Source: Dactylonectria macrodidyma
Taxonomy: Eukaryota > Ascomycota > Sordariomycetes > Hypocreales > Nectriaceae
Length of the DNA stretch: 64,000 bases
Assembly: GCA_020744425.1 (NCBI GenBank)
Contig: JAGMUV010000002.1
Span: 1,532,501 to 1,596,500, forward strand
Direction: 5' to 3'
The position numbers and the translations under genes were made by a program. Of this stretch, positions 11,301 to 21,381 are shown in pieces. The notes beneath the pieces were generated by a model, which saw nothing but the letters and a program-made list of their open reading frames with translations, did not search any database and had not been told where the DNA came from. The first letter of the stretch is position 1; every line of letters begins with the position of its first letter.

Positions 11301-13361
11301 AGAAACTCTACGATAGATGTTAACATGTCAATAGCCAACGGAGCAGGTCATCGTTGGCCTCTTCACGGAAGTGAGACGCCACAAGCCCAGCGTCATCTAT
11401 ATTCCCAACATTGAGGCGTGGTATGCATCACTTAGCGGCAGTCTTGCCTTCATTACCTTCCAAACTATGTTGAGGTCCATCGCTCCCACCGACCCTGTGC
11501 TTCTGCTTGCCACTGCAGAATCTGACCACAAATCGGAGATTCTCCCTGAGCTCTTCCGGGACTTATTTGGATTTTCGCGGAAGAGTAGGATGGAGATTCC
11601 ACGGCCAGAAAAAGTAAAATGCTCTATATCCACGTTGAATATGCAGTTGCTCACACGACCTAGATGAACCGAATGGAGTACTTTGCCACGACGCTGAACT
11701 ATGTCAAGAAAAAGCCTGCCGAATTCCCCGACCCCGAGAACCGCAAGAAGAGGGTGCTTGATGAACTTCCAGTCGCCCCCAAGCCGGAGCCAGCTCCTCC
11801 AACCAAGGCTGAGATGAAGGCCTTGAAGAAGAAGGATCACCAACTTCTCAATGGTCTGAAAATCCAGCTCCAGCCCATCATGGACCAGATCAACAGGAAG
11901 TACAAGAAGTTCAGACAGCCCGTCATTCCCCACTCTCAAATCGACTATCTATTTGTCGAGTCAGATCCCAACTATGTACGACCGGACCTTGCAGGAGATC
12001 AGCCGCGACCTTTTGAGATTGTCAAGGATAAGTACGACAACGACGTTCTAAGGTACACGGCTACCGGAAAGTGCTACTACAACCTGGAGACCACCACAAT
12101 CGAAGAGCGCCTGTCGAACGGTTTCTACGCCCGTCCAAAAGACTTCTTGTTTGACATCAAGGCCCTCGCGAAGGATGCCAAGAGCATTGGGGATAAGGAG
12201 CGAACACTCAAGGCCAACGAGCTCCTGAGCAATGTCGAGGTTGACGTGGCTAGTATCGAGAATAGCACCTCGCACATTGACTGGGAAGCTATCTATCGAC
12301 GCCAAATCGAGCGTGCCAAGCAAGCGACGGAGAAAGAGCGAAAGAGGAAGGCTATGCAGTCTCTTGTGGACCGTGTCCAGTCCGATCTTGGTGGTGGGAA
12401 CGACAGCGACTCCCAGGGCCCGGTCACCCTGGGAGAGCCGGTGCCTGGATCGCGAACCACGGCTCGATTTCAGGTCAGAAGTCCGCTATCTAACGGACAT
12501 GGCACTTCTGGCCATGAATCGCATCCTCTTAGCAATGGCACTTCCCATCCTGCTGGAGAGGTTGATGTCCAGATGAGCGGTCTCGATGATGAGACGCAGC
12601 CTGTTTCCGAGATGGGACCTCCGGCTAAGTCTCAGGACGCAAGCCTGGTACCAACGGCGATGACGCAGATTTCCCAAAAGTCGGTCGTGACGTCTTTGCC
12701 TGCGGGTGTGTCGCCATCGGCTGTCGTGAATGAAGCCTCGACGACAAAGAGCACAGATCCGTCCACCCACCGGTCGTCCAACTTCAGTACACAGCTCACC
12801 AACGGGGCTCATGCGGAGAACCGAGGTGCTGATGACGACAACGATGCGGAAATTCCGGACACGCTACCACTGGCCAGTCAACATACACCCATTGACGAGC
12901 CTTGGATCCATTCACAAGCTGGCGCTCTCAACCGAGGCAACCCGATGCCTGGATCAAACCTATCTGGTAGTCCAACCTCGTCCCAGTCGCAGGCTCAGCG
13001 AACACCAAGTGGCTCCAAGGTGCACATGGGGATGGCTCACCTCCTGAACGAGCAACAGCTGGACGATCGGCAATCGATCCGAAATTCTGGTTCATCAGCC
13101 TCTGCGTCGCAGCCACTGTCGGTGCACGGTGCGGTGGATACGTTCCTACACGAAGTGACCGATGTGACCGGAGGGTGTACTATTGAGCAGCTGGAACAGA
13201 TCAATCGCGAACTGATGGACGAGATCTGGCGCAGCAGGCATGAGTGGAACCGTATGAAGGTACTTGGCGACATAACGCGCGTGTTCAATGACACGATCGG
13301 GGATATTGAGAGTATGCAAGGGATGGGCCCGCTTAGCCAGCGACATAACCTTGACATCTAG
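8387..13361 (+). CDS. YTA7: YTA7/ATAD2-type AAA+ ATPase with bromodomain
   Basis: Chromatin-associated AAA+ ATPase of about 1,623 residues, homologous to budding-yeast Yta7, fission-yeast Abo1 and animal ATAD2, which form hexamers and handle histone H3-H4. Three exons fit: 8387-11281, 11335-11613 and 11664-13361. The first 500 or so residues are a long, highly acidic, Arg/Ser-rich disordered segment. The first ATPase domain has Walker A GPPGTGKT (628-635) and Walker B IIFFDEID (688-695). The second is degenerate: its P-loop reads GVSGMGQS (930-937) with Gln in place of the catalytic Lys, and its Walker B position reads VIYIPN. A bromodomain-like region follows (about 1110-1250), then a Ser-rich linker and a conserved-looking helical C-terminus. 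A degenerate second ring is normal for this family. The convergent SDR gene ends 318 bases downstream. Confidence 0.95.
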
Positions 13362-13679
13362 GAGCACGGGTCGACCAGGCACGGGACACACTTGACTAGC
13401 TCCCGCTTCATGAAGTGGTGGAGATGACGCCATTTGGAGGAGACACTGCCGGCGTAGTGTCCGAGGCCTTGTAATACGAGCAAAGTAAGGAAAGCGATAG
13501 GTTGGTGGGTGATTGTATAGTCCATGTTTCGGAGTTGGGAGGAGGGGTTTTGCGGCTGAGAGGCCCGATGGAATTAGATGTGTTTGTTCTAGAGGATATT
13601 AAATTATAGGGCCAAATCTCATACGACTAGCTGTGCAATGTTTTGAGTTTATATAATTACACAATCAAATGAATCGTCT
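13362..13679. other. Convergent 3' intergenic region
   Basis: A stretch of 318 bases separates the 3' ends of YTA7 and the SDR gene. It is AT-rich in its second half (around 13601-13660), consistent with polyadenylation signals for both strands. Nothing else is seen. Confidence 0.5.
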
Positions 13680-14913
13680 CTATATCTTGGCTTTGGCCTT
13701 GCTGCTGTCGTGGCGCTTCCCCTCGTCGTCCTGCTCCGCCACGGTCAGGTCTGGCAGAATTTGCGGGAGCATGCGGCGAGGAGACGTGCCGGGAACGACG
13801 TTGTACTTGGAAAAGTCTATGACGCCGGCATGATCACGAAGAAAGTCCTCGTCCAGGAGCAACTCGCCGTTGACCACGGATGGGGGCGCCTTGAGGATGG
13901 CGAGGATGGCGTCGGAGAAGATGGTGGCCTTGCGGAGGTCGTTTGCTTCGGCTGGGTCGTCGCGGGTGAATTGTTCCGTGGCAGCTGATTCGATGGCCTA
14001 GTTGTGATGTTAATATCAGAAGTCGTAGAGATACTCATGTAGTATTTCATGTAGGAGTTGATGTAGGAGTTGATGTAGGAGTTGATGTAGGAGTTCATGG
14101 TAGGCATTGAGTAACGTAGCTCAAGGGAACTCTCGTACGTACTACGGCAGGCCATATGCTGGTGATGGCCATGTCTTTCTTCCCCTCGCGCTCAAAGTCC
14201 ATGGCGAGCCCCTTGGTTAGTACGCTCATGCCGACCTTTCCCATGGCGTAGGCCGTCTTGCCGCGGAAGAAGCGGCTGTAGATGGGCGGGCTGACGACGA
14301 TGATGCGGCCACTGGTGGGCAGATGAGGGAGAGCTGCTTCGAGAGTAGCGTAGAGGCCCTCGGGGTTGACGCGCTGCATGAGCTGGAAGCGCTTCAGGGG
14401 TGTTGAGGCCACCGAAGCCCAGAAGATGGCGCCCGAGTTGTATACCAGGACGTCGAGGCGGCCATACGTCTAAGAGGGGATGAGTTGTGTTGGTGATTAT
14501 TCCTGGCAGTTCTGTTTATACAGAGGTGACCGGGCGAGGCTTACGGATATGGTCTTGGAGATGAGAGCCTGAATACTCTCTGGGGAGCGGACGTCAACCT
14601 GAACAGCGGTTGCATCGCCGCCGGCCGACACAATCTCGCGGGCGACGGTGGTGATGGTGGAGGCTGACGAGTTGGGATTGGGAGGGAACGGAACAACGGG
14701 CTTGGTGGGGTCGCTGACGGTCTTTGCTGCGACGACGACTGATTTTTGGATGAACATTCATCTTGTTAATAGCCGTGTTGATGAGACGGAGATAATGAAG
14801 CGCGAGGCAGCGGACGAACCGGAGTAGCCGTTGCCGGCGAGGTCGATGGCAACTTGACGGCCGATGCCGCGGGAGGCACCGACGATGAGGGCAACTGGTT
14901 TATTTGGGGGCAT
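13680..14913 (-). CDS. Short-chain dehydrogenase, HSDL2-like, probably peroxisomal
   Basis: NAD(P)-dependent oxidoreductase of about 310 residues from four exons: 14913-14820, 14738-14545, 14469-14143 and 13997-13680. The Rossmann motif GASRGIG is at residues 12-18. The conserved Asn is N131, and the catalytic Tyr and Lys are Y170 and K174 (YAMGK). The phrase SVVVAAKT after the first intron is typical of the hydroxysteroid dehydrogenase-like 2 group, whose animal member is peroxisomal. The C-terminus is AKI, which fits the (S/A/C)(K/R/H)(L/M/I) type-1 peroxisomal targeting consensus. The SCP2 domain of animal HSDL2 is absent. Intron 1 has an atypical GTTCGT donor, but the joined frame is convincing. 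The exon 3 donor could also be three bases earlier, removing one Val. The gene is divergent from the kappa GST, sharing a 378-base promoter. Substrate unknown. Confidence 0.88.
14051..14098. repeat. 12-base minisatellite, four units
   Basis: Four adjacent copies of GTAGGAGTTGAT (the last with one change, ending in TTCAT) lie inside intron 3 of the SDR gene. Because the repeat is intronic, copy-number change would alter intron length but not the protein. Confidence 0.9.
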
Positions 14914-15291
14914 TGTCAAAATACTTGGTTGGTAGATGCAGTGTCACTTTCTGTGATACAAGCTTGATCAGATGATGATTGATTGATTGAAGACGATTGT
15001 TCAACCTTGAGTCTGGAAATCATAAGCTATCTAAAAAGAACGGCGTTTAAGCCTAGAGGCCGCTCCGGGGTGGTTTGCTAATTACCCCGGACCTCGGTAG
15101 CCCCACTCCGCCCACATGATGATCCTCGTCCGGGGGAAATAGCTATGAGCTTTCCCCACGATCAGTAATCATCACGACTTATCTGGTCCGTTTTCCTTTC
15201 CTGATTAAATACAAATCTGATCACCTCATCGAAAGAATCGGACTTCTGACAAATATCAAATCGCACCACCCCGACATACAGTGTTGACATC
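14914..15291. promoter_or_regulatory. Divergent SDR / kappa-GST promoter
   Basis: The 378 bases serve both genes. They contain CCTCGG at 15092-15097, the hexamer bound by the fungal fatty-acid regulators FarA/FarB, and three copies of TCCGGGG: direct at 15064-15070 and 15129-15135, inverted (CCCCGGA) at 15085-15091. The motif matches are seen directly; their function is inference. Confidence 0.45.
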
Positions 15292-16252
15292 ATGGGCGGC
15301 CGCATCGACTGTTACCTGGACGTCGGTGAGCATGAACCCGCCCTAAGCTGTCCCATGTACATGCCGATTGATATGCTCACATTAGACTGCATCAGTGTCA
15401 TTTTATAGCTATGTGGGATTCGCAGACTTGCGCATGAACCTTGATAAATTGGCTGCGCATGGAGTGGAAGTCGAGTACGTTGCTCCTATTCCCATAATTC
15501 TACTCACCAAGGTTTCAATGCTGTGCTAACATGATGGCCCAGCTTCCACCCTGTGTTCTTAGGCGGCATCAACCACCTTTCCGGTAAGCCAATTCCTCTG
15601 AAATTAGCCTTAAACGAACATAGCCTTCTTATACAGAGAAACATTAGGAAACAAACCGCCATGGATGTTGCCAGCCAAGGCCGTCTATCTATCCGCCGAC
15701 TCTAGCCGCGCTGCTGCTCGCCTCTCCTTACCCTATGAAGGTGCTCCCAATGACCTCATGGCCATGGCCAAGACACCCTCGCCCCTACGCGCGCTTCACT
15801 TCATCAAGGCCAACTACACGCTCGAGACATTCCTCTCGGCCTTTGCCTTTCTGTTCCACCAGATGTGGACGCCGCCGCACGTGAACCTCGTCGACGACGC
15901 CAATCTCGCAGCCGCGCTGGCCGAGGCCACGGAGACGCCCACCGGAGGTAAGAAGCTCTTTTCCACCGCCGACGTCGACAAGATCATGGCCGGCAGGGAG
16001 TCGATGAAGGAGAGCGTCAAGCAGCGGACAGGCGAGGCTGTCGAGAGGGGCGCGTTTGGCGCACCGTGGCTCTGGGTCACGAACGGCGAGGGCAAGACGC
16101 AGGCTTTCTTTGGAAGTGACAGGTAAAGGCGGCTTGTGTGAAGATATAAAGTGGGATACTCTGGCTAACTGAGTTGCAGGTTCAACCACGTGTATCACTT
16201 CCTTGGCATTCCGTTCCAGGATGTTGCGGTGCTTCCTCCGTCTAAGTTGTAA
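15292..16252 (+). CDS. Kappa-class glutathione S-transferase, peroxisomal signal
   Basis: DsbA-fold glutathione transferase of about 233 residues, in the family that also includes 2-hydroxychromene-2-carboxylate isomerase. Five exons fit: 15292-15325, 15396-15474, 15543-15583, 15648-16122 and 16180-16252. The N-terminal phrase YLDVVSFYSYVGF aligns with the active-site segment of animal GSTK1, placing the thiolate-stabilising Ser at S13. Further family marks are GNKPPWMLPAKA and GAFGAPWLWV with the cis-Pro near the glutathione site. The protein ends in SKL, a canonical type-1 peroxisomal targeting signal; kappa GSTs are known from peroxisomes and mitochondria. Exon 4 could begin after either of two AGs, but only the later one avoids a stop. 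It is divergent from the SDR, which also carries a PTS1-like tail. Its 3' end lies 197 bases from the convergent DHFR gene. Confidence 0.92.
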
Positions 16253-16449
16253 GAGAGGTTACAGAATGTGTGATCCACGGGGCTTCTCAATCTCATAATT
16301 TATCAGACGATATTAGAAACGATGATTAAGTTGTACAGACTACAACGATCGAGGGCGCGTGTCTTTGGCGGTCCCCTTTATGAACCCTCTCCATAGAATA
16401 CTTGACATCATGATGTACTGTGCATTATTATAGACTACTATTTCCCAGT

Positions 16450-17167
16450 CTACGGGTTAGTCTTCTCCCACATCTGAAACTCATACTGAGTACCAGCCTC
16501 TTCCTGACCCCCCTCGACAACCTCCTGGCCGGTCCACTGCTCCAGCGCCTCCCTCGGCCGCTTGATCCAGTTGGTCATGCCGCCATCCCCAAGCCGCAGC
16601 GGGAAGAAGGCGTCGCAGTCGAACTCACGGTCGATGCTCGTCAGCAGCACGCGCCGCGCCTCGTCCTGGAGCTTGAGCGCCGCGTCGTAGATCTGCGCGC
16701 CGCCCATGACGAAGACGCGCGCGACGTCGGCCCGCGCCCGCACGTACTGCAGCGCCGCCTCGAGCGAGTTGACCTTGACCGCCTCGGCTCCGGTCCCGGC
16801 TCCGGCTTCCGGCTCCGGCGTCGCCGGCGCGGACCGCGTAATGATGATGTTCAGTCGGTCCTTTAGCGGGCGGAATTTGGTTGGGATCGAGTCCCACGTC
16901 TTGCGGCCCATGATGACAGCGTTGATAGCCGTCGAGGGGGCCTGCGAGAATAATATCGTGTTAGCTAAATTCGTGTTTGACAAGGGATCTGGCTTAGATG
17001 AGACATCATCATATGAGAGGGGCACATACCTCTGGCGGGATGCGTGTGGTGACGCGCGCAAAGTACTGCATCTCCTTGCGCAAGCCCGTCCACGGCATGG
17101 TGCCATTGGCCCCGATCCCCATATTCCGGGTCGCGGCGACGATGAGTGTTAGTTCGAGGGCCTGCAT
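16450..17167 (-). CDS. DFR1: Dihydrofolate reductase
   Basis: Reduces dihydrofolate to tetrahydrofolate with NADPH, for thymidylate, purine and methionine synthesis; cytosolic. Two exons (17167-17030 and 16941-16450) give about 209 residues, typical for fungi. Family motifs in order: GIGANGTMPW near residues 17-26, VIMGRKTWDSIP (55-66), the nucleotide-binding RLNIIITR, and VFVMGGAQIYDAAL with the conserved GG pair. An insertion rich in Pro, Glu, Ala and Gly after RLNIIITR is a short disordered loop. The ATG at 17167 is chosen because the conserved first strand (LTLIVAATRNMGIG) follows directly. It is convergent with the kappa GST; upstream it has several TGACG elements. Confidence 0.96.
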
Positions 17168-17710
17168 GGTGGCTTTGAATTGGTTGATGAGTGACGTTGG
17201 GAGGGAAAAGGTTGCTTGAACGGGAGTGGATGTGACGAAGAAAATACAGTTGTGACGTTGCTTGTTAGCAGAACAATAGACCGCATGTAAATATTGAGAA
17301 ATAGCTCCTCAAAGAATAGCAGGATATTGCTGAGATTATTCGTACTTATTCAATAGCGACCAATTTCTTGTTTGAACGACTATCTCCTCTTGTAGTCTGC
17401 CATCAGGTGTGACGTAGATGATGTGAGTGACCCAGTCACGTGGTGGGGTTGAATTCACATCTGTTCCAAGAAGCTCATGAGACTCAGGTTCATACATCAC
17501 TCAGACACGTCCCATCAATCTCACTGCAGCACTTTCTACGAGTGATTTGTATTCCTGCTATATTTTACTGTACTTTGTATGATCGCAAGTAACAACCAAC
17601 TGGAGAGAACCGTGGCAATTCGCAGCCTATTCATACATATCATGTCCCGTTCTCATCTACCATTTTTAAAACCCCTACTCCGCACACTGGTAATACAGAC
17701 CTCATCGCCT
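17168..17710. promoter_or_regulatory. DHFR upstream region with TGACG elements
   Basis: The 543 bases lie between the DHFR start and the CBP3 3' end. TGACGT occurs at 17192-17197, 17253-17258 and 17410-17415, and TGACG at 17233-17237, all on the plus strand. A GTGAC-CCA-GTCAC inverted repeat (17427-17439) overlaps a CACGTG box at 17437-17442. These resemble ATF/CREB half-sites and a bHLH site; binding is not shown. Confidence 0.4.
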
Positions 17711-18713
17711 TTAATTAACCGCAACTTTGGGTGTTGTCCCTGGTCGTACACTCCCCTCAGCCGCCCCGGGCTGCGTCGGCCGCCTCTCAAAGCTCGTCGC
17801 CGCCGCACCCTCCGATTGCCCGATGGTCTGGGGGTCCCAGAACGCCTCGACCGGCTTGGCTAGGATCTTGGGGGCTTGGGCGGCGAGCATGTTGTCGTTG
17901 ACGGCCTCCAGGCGCATCAGCGCTGACCGCATCCATCCCACGATGGCTACCAGCGACCTCGGGTCCACGTCCGGCGACCCCTTGAACAGATTCCTCCAGA
18001 TTGCGCTGGCTAGGATGGCGTCGCCTTTGAAGAGGCCCTCGTCGTAGGCCAGCAGCAGACCGCGCCACTGGACGAAGATGTCCTTGAGGTAGCGCTGTCG
18101 CAGGGCGCTTGATGTGATGTGGTGGTCGATGTGCATTTTCTTCTCGCACTCGAAGAAGAAGTGGTCCGTCAGCTGGTGCTGCCAGTTATGGAAGGCATCG
18201 CGGTCGAAGCAGCGTATCCGAGCGTTGATCAAGTAGAGGTGCAGCATGGTTACGTGGGACCAGGTGCTGAAGGTGGGAGGGAGATTGAATTCTGCGAGGT
18301 CGCGGGTCAGTTCAATTATACGGATTCAAGGCGTCCAACAGATTCAACGTACTGCCGTGCCAGGCGCCGTCTGGGTTCAACGAGCTGCCGACCTCCTCGC
18401 CATCCTCGGCAAGCTGCACACTCTCGTCCTTGCGTTCCTTCTCGGTGATGTGGTAGTCGGCGGCCTTGGAAGTGGCTTTGAACAGCTGCTCAGTGGAAGC
18501 GAGCACGCGGTATGGCTCTGCCACGGAGCTGCCGAGGCCCTTGAGGAGGTTTCTCGGAGTCGTCTTGCTGAAGTATCGGACGGGTGTGGACGCAGGCGTT
18601 TTGGCGGGTTGGAGAAAGTTCTTCGGAGCAGCGGCTCGCGATGCGCTCGCGCGGATTGCGGCCCGGACGAAGGTCCTTGTCTGGGCCCGGCAGGTCTCGC
18701 AGGCTAGGCTCAT
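17711..18713 (-). CDS. CBP3: Ubiquinol-cytochrome c chaperone CBP3
   Basis: Mitochondrial assembly factor for respiratory complex III; in yeast Cbp3 works with Cbp6 on the mitoribosome to promote synthesis and haem loading of cytochrome b, and the animal homologue is UQCC1. Two exons (18713-18353 and 18291-17711) give about 313 residues. The N-terminus is rich in Arg, Ala and Ser without acidic residues (RTFVRAAIRASASRAA), as expected of a mitochondrial presequence. The chaperone domain (about 118-270) contains TWSHVTMLHLYLINARIR, HQLTDHFFFECEKKM and SALRQRYLKDIFVQWRG, all typical of the family. It lies in the same orientation as CEM1, 359 bases away. Confidence 0.93.
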
Positions 18714-19072
18714 GGTCGCTGGAAGCGTTGAAGATTAAGAGAGTAAGTCGGAGAGCCGCGGGGGAAGAATTCGCGGAATGCTTCACGTCATGGCCGAGGG
18801 CATGACAGCATGGATATTCAATTGCAGAGAAATTGCCCGCCTTGTGAGTGGTTCCGGGAGAATGTCGGGACCCTAGCCTAGTGTCAGCGGGATCCCACAC
18901 AGTGCAAAGTGTAATATTTACATATAACCACACTGTCCTTAAAGTATGTGACAGGACAACCACGATCAAGGCCAGCTCCATGAGACGAATGTTGGTTCAT
19001 ATTTTACAATTGAGTGGGTATAGTATCTCGTAAATGGTGTGTGTAGTCCATGTCGTTACTGTGACCAAGTCG
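18714..19072. other. CBP3 promoter / CEM1 3' region
   Basis: The 359 bases lie between two minus-strand genes. They must hold the CBP3 promoter and the CEM1 terminator. No distinctive element was recognised. Confidence 0.4.
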
Positions 19073-20464
19073 CTATTCAAATTTGGAAAAAACTAGCGAA
19101 CTATTCGTGCCGCCAAACCCAAAGCTGTTAGAGAGCGCAACGCCAACCGACTTCTGCTGTGCCGATTGAGCTACGAAGTTGAACTCGGCGCCGACATTGG
19201 GCTTCGCGAGATTCAGAGTTGCAGGCACAGCGCCCTGCAATAGTCAGTTGTTGTTGTCTTGAGAGACGGGGTGGAAACTCACCTCATGAATAGCAAGGAT
19301 GGAGAACAGGGCTTCGATGGCACCAGCAGCTCCCAAAAGATGCCCAATAGCTCCTTTGGTGCTACTTACGGTGACATCCGACTCACTTGAGTAGCCCTCC
19401 TCTCCTAGCACGAGCCGGCGAATCGCCGCTGCCTCTGCGTCGTCTCCAACCTGCGTGCTGGTTGCGTGCGCATTGATGTAGTCGACTTGGGAAGGCTTGA
19501 TCCTAGCATTCTTCAGCGCCCTCTTCATGGCGAGAAATGCGCCGTGGCCGTCTTCGCGCGGCGCCGTCATGTGGTATGCGTCACCGCTACAGCCATAACC
19601 CTTGACTTCAGCGTAGATGCGCGCTCCACGGGCCTTGGCGTGCTCCAGCTCCTCGAGAACACATACCGCAGCTCCCTCGGAGACTACGAATCCGTTGCGG
19701 TCGGCGTCGAAAGGACGGCAGCTCGCCGCTGGGTTGTCGTTGTAGGCTGTGCAGAGAGACCTGGCCCGACCAAATCCAGCAAAAGTCAACGGATGGATGC
19801 AGGATTCAGAGCCCCCGGCTACCATAACGTCGGCATCGCCCATGGAGACAAAGCGAGAGGCATCGCCGATTGAATGTGCGCCGGTTGTGCAGGCAGTGGT
19901 TGCCGCGTGGTTGGGGCCCTGGAACCCATGCTTCATGGCTATGTGTCCGGCAGCCATGTTGATTAATATTTTGGGGACAAATAGCGGAGAGACTTTCTTG
20001 TATCCCTGTTGAAGTGGTTAGTACCACTGTTTGGAAGAGTATTCATCAGGTCTGGCTCCCACCCCCTGATCATGTGTCAAGCTGGTCTCGTAGATTTCGT
20101 CCAGATTCCCGATGCCGCTCCCTAGACACACGCCTGTCGCCTCTAGTTCCTCTTGGCTTGACGGCTCCCATCCAGCATCTTTCAGGGCCATGCTGCTTGC
20201 TGCGACCGCGTACTGAGTAAACTTGGACATGCGACGCTGCTCTGTCGGGCTGAGCCAGTCCGACGCCGTCCATTGCCCTTCTCCTTCACCATTAGGTACT
20301 AACCCGGCGACGGTGCTAGTAAGCTCTCGCCATCGGGCTTGAGGTTCCAAGTGCGCAACGCTGACAATGCCCGAGTCTCCAGCCAACAATCGAGTCCAGG
20401 TTCGTCGGACTCCAACACCAAGAGGTGTGATGGCACCGAGGCCAGTCACCACAACTCGTCGCAT
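19073..20464 (-). CDS. CEM1: Mitochondrial beta-ketoacyl-ACP synthase
   Basis: Condensing enzyme of the mitochondrial type II fatty-acid pathway (FabF/KAS II type), which elongates acyl chains on acyl carrier protein and provides octanoyl-ACP for lipoic acid. Three exons (20464-20063, 20005-19283 and 19234-19073) give about 428 residues, the usual length for a stand-alone KAS. The start MRRVVVTGLGAITPLG is the canonical KAS N-terminus, so a cleavable presequence is short or absent. The active site is complete: Cys173 in TTACTTGAHSIG, His314 in INAHATSTQVGD and His356 in STKGAIGHLLGAAG with Lys351. The C-terminal NSFGFGGTNSSLVF loop is present. No acyltransferase, ketoreductase or carrier domain is attached, so this is not a polyketide synthase. 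It is divergent from the OPT transporter. Confidence 0.95.
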
Positions 20465-21381
20465 GATCTTTCCATAGCCCAGTTACTGAGACTACTTATG
20501 GAATAATGCGCACTTGCGCTACTGAGTAAAAAGGGGACGAAAAGAAAAAGAGAAGAAATATTGGTGATGCGAGGAACAGAAAGAAGGTCGCGTGGATGCA
20601 AGTGAGGGCGGTTGATGCTGGTTCACGAAAAATTTCCCTTCTAAGCTTAGCGCGGCAGGATCTCAGTGGACTCAGTGAGCCGTACAGGGGGGTTGATACA
20701 GGGGCCTTACAACCTCACGATAAGTCAGCCTCAGCACACAATGTGTACGTACCTCGCCGCATCTTGTACCTACAGTATCAATGTTTTGAACAGCATTTCA
20801 TCCTTCCTCCAACATCTACCATTTCTTTTTGATGAATTGTTCCTACGGCGCCAACATTGGGCTTTAGAACGCTGGTTACCGAGGACAGTCCCTGGTTTCT
20901 GTTCCCGAATAAGCGCCACCTGCTCAAAAGGGACAACAAAGACGTGGCACCCTCAGAGCAACACGTTTCATCCGGATTGTTGCTGCATGTGCGTCTCATC
21001 TTTCCGCACCACGATTATATCTCCAGCCTTCATCGGCAAGCTTCTGGAATCATTCTACCAACGTGAATAAGCGTTCGCTATTGTCGCCGTTGTCATCTTA
21101 CCGCGCGTCCCAGCAGTACGAACGCGCGTCTGTGCATCTGGCCGCATCTCAGTCACTTCCGCCCGATGCAGACTTGTTGCTGCCTCCAACACTCATCTTG
21201 CTGCTCTGGCTCTCTGAGTTGACGCTAGCTATTTATTTGAAGAGTGTGCGTCTAAACGTTTGGCCACATTCATGATCCCGATCCTCGACATTGCTGTGGA
21301 CCCGTTGCCCGTTTTGATACTCCAATTGGATTCTGACGTTCCCTTGCACCCTCCCTCAGAATCGCTGGGGTGGGACTTGTG
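20465..21381. other. Divergent CEM1 / OPT promoter region
   Basis: The 917 bases lie between divergent starts. Short open frames here have no domain. No repeat or recognisable binding-site cluster was seen. Confidence 0.4.
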
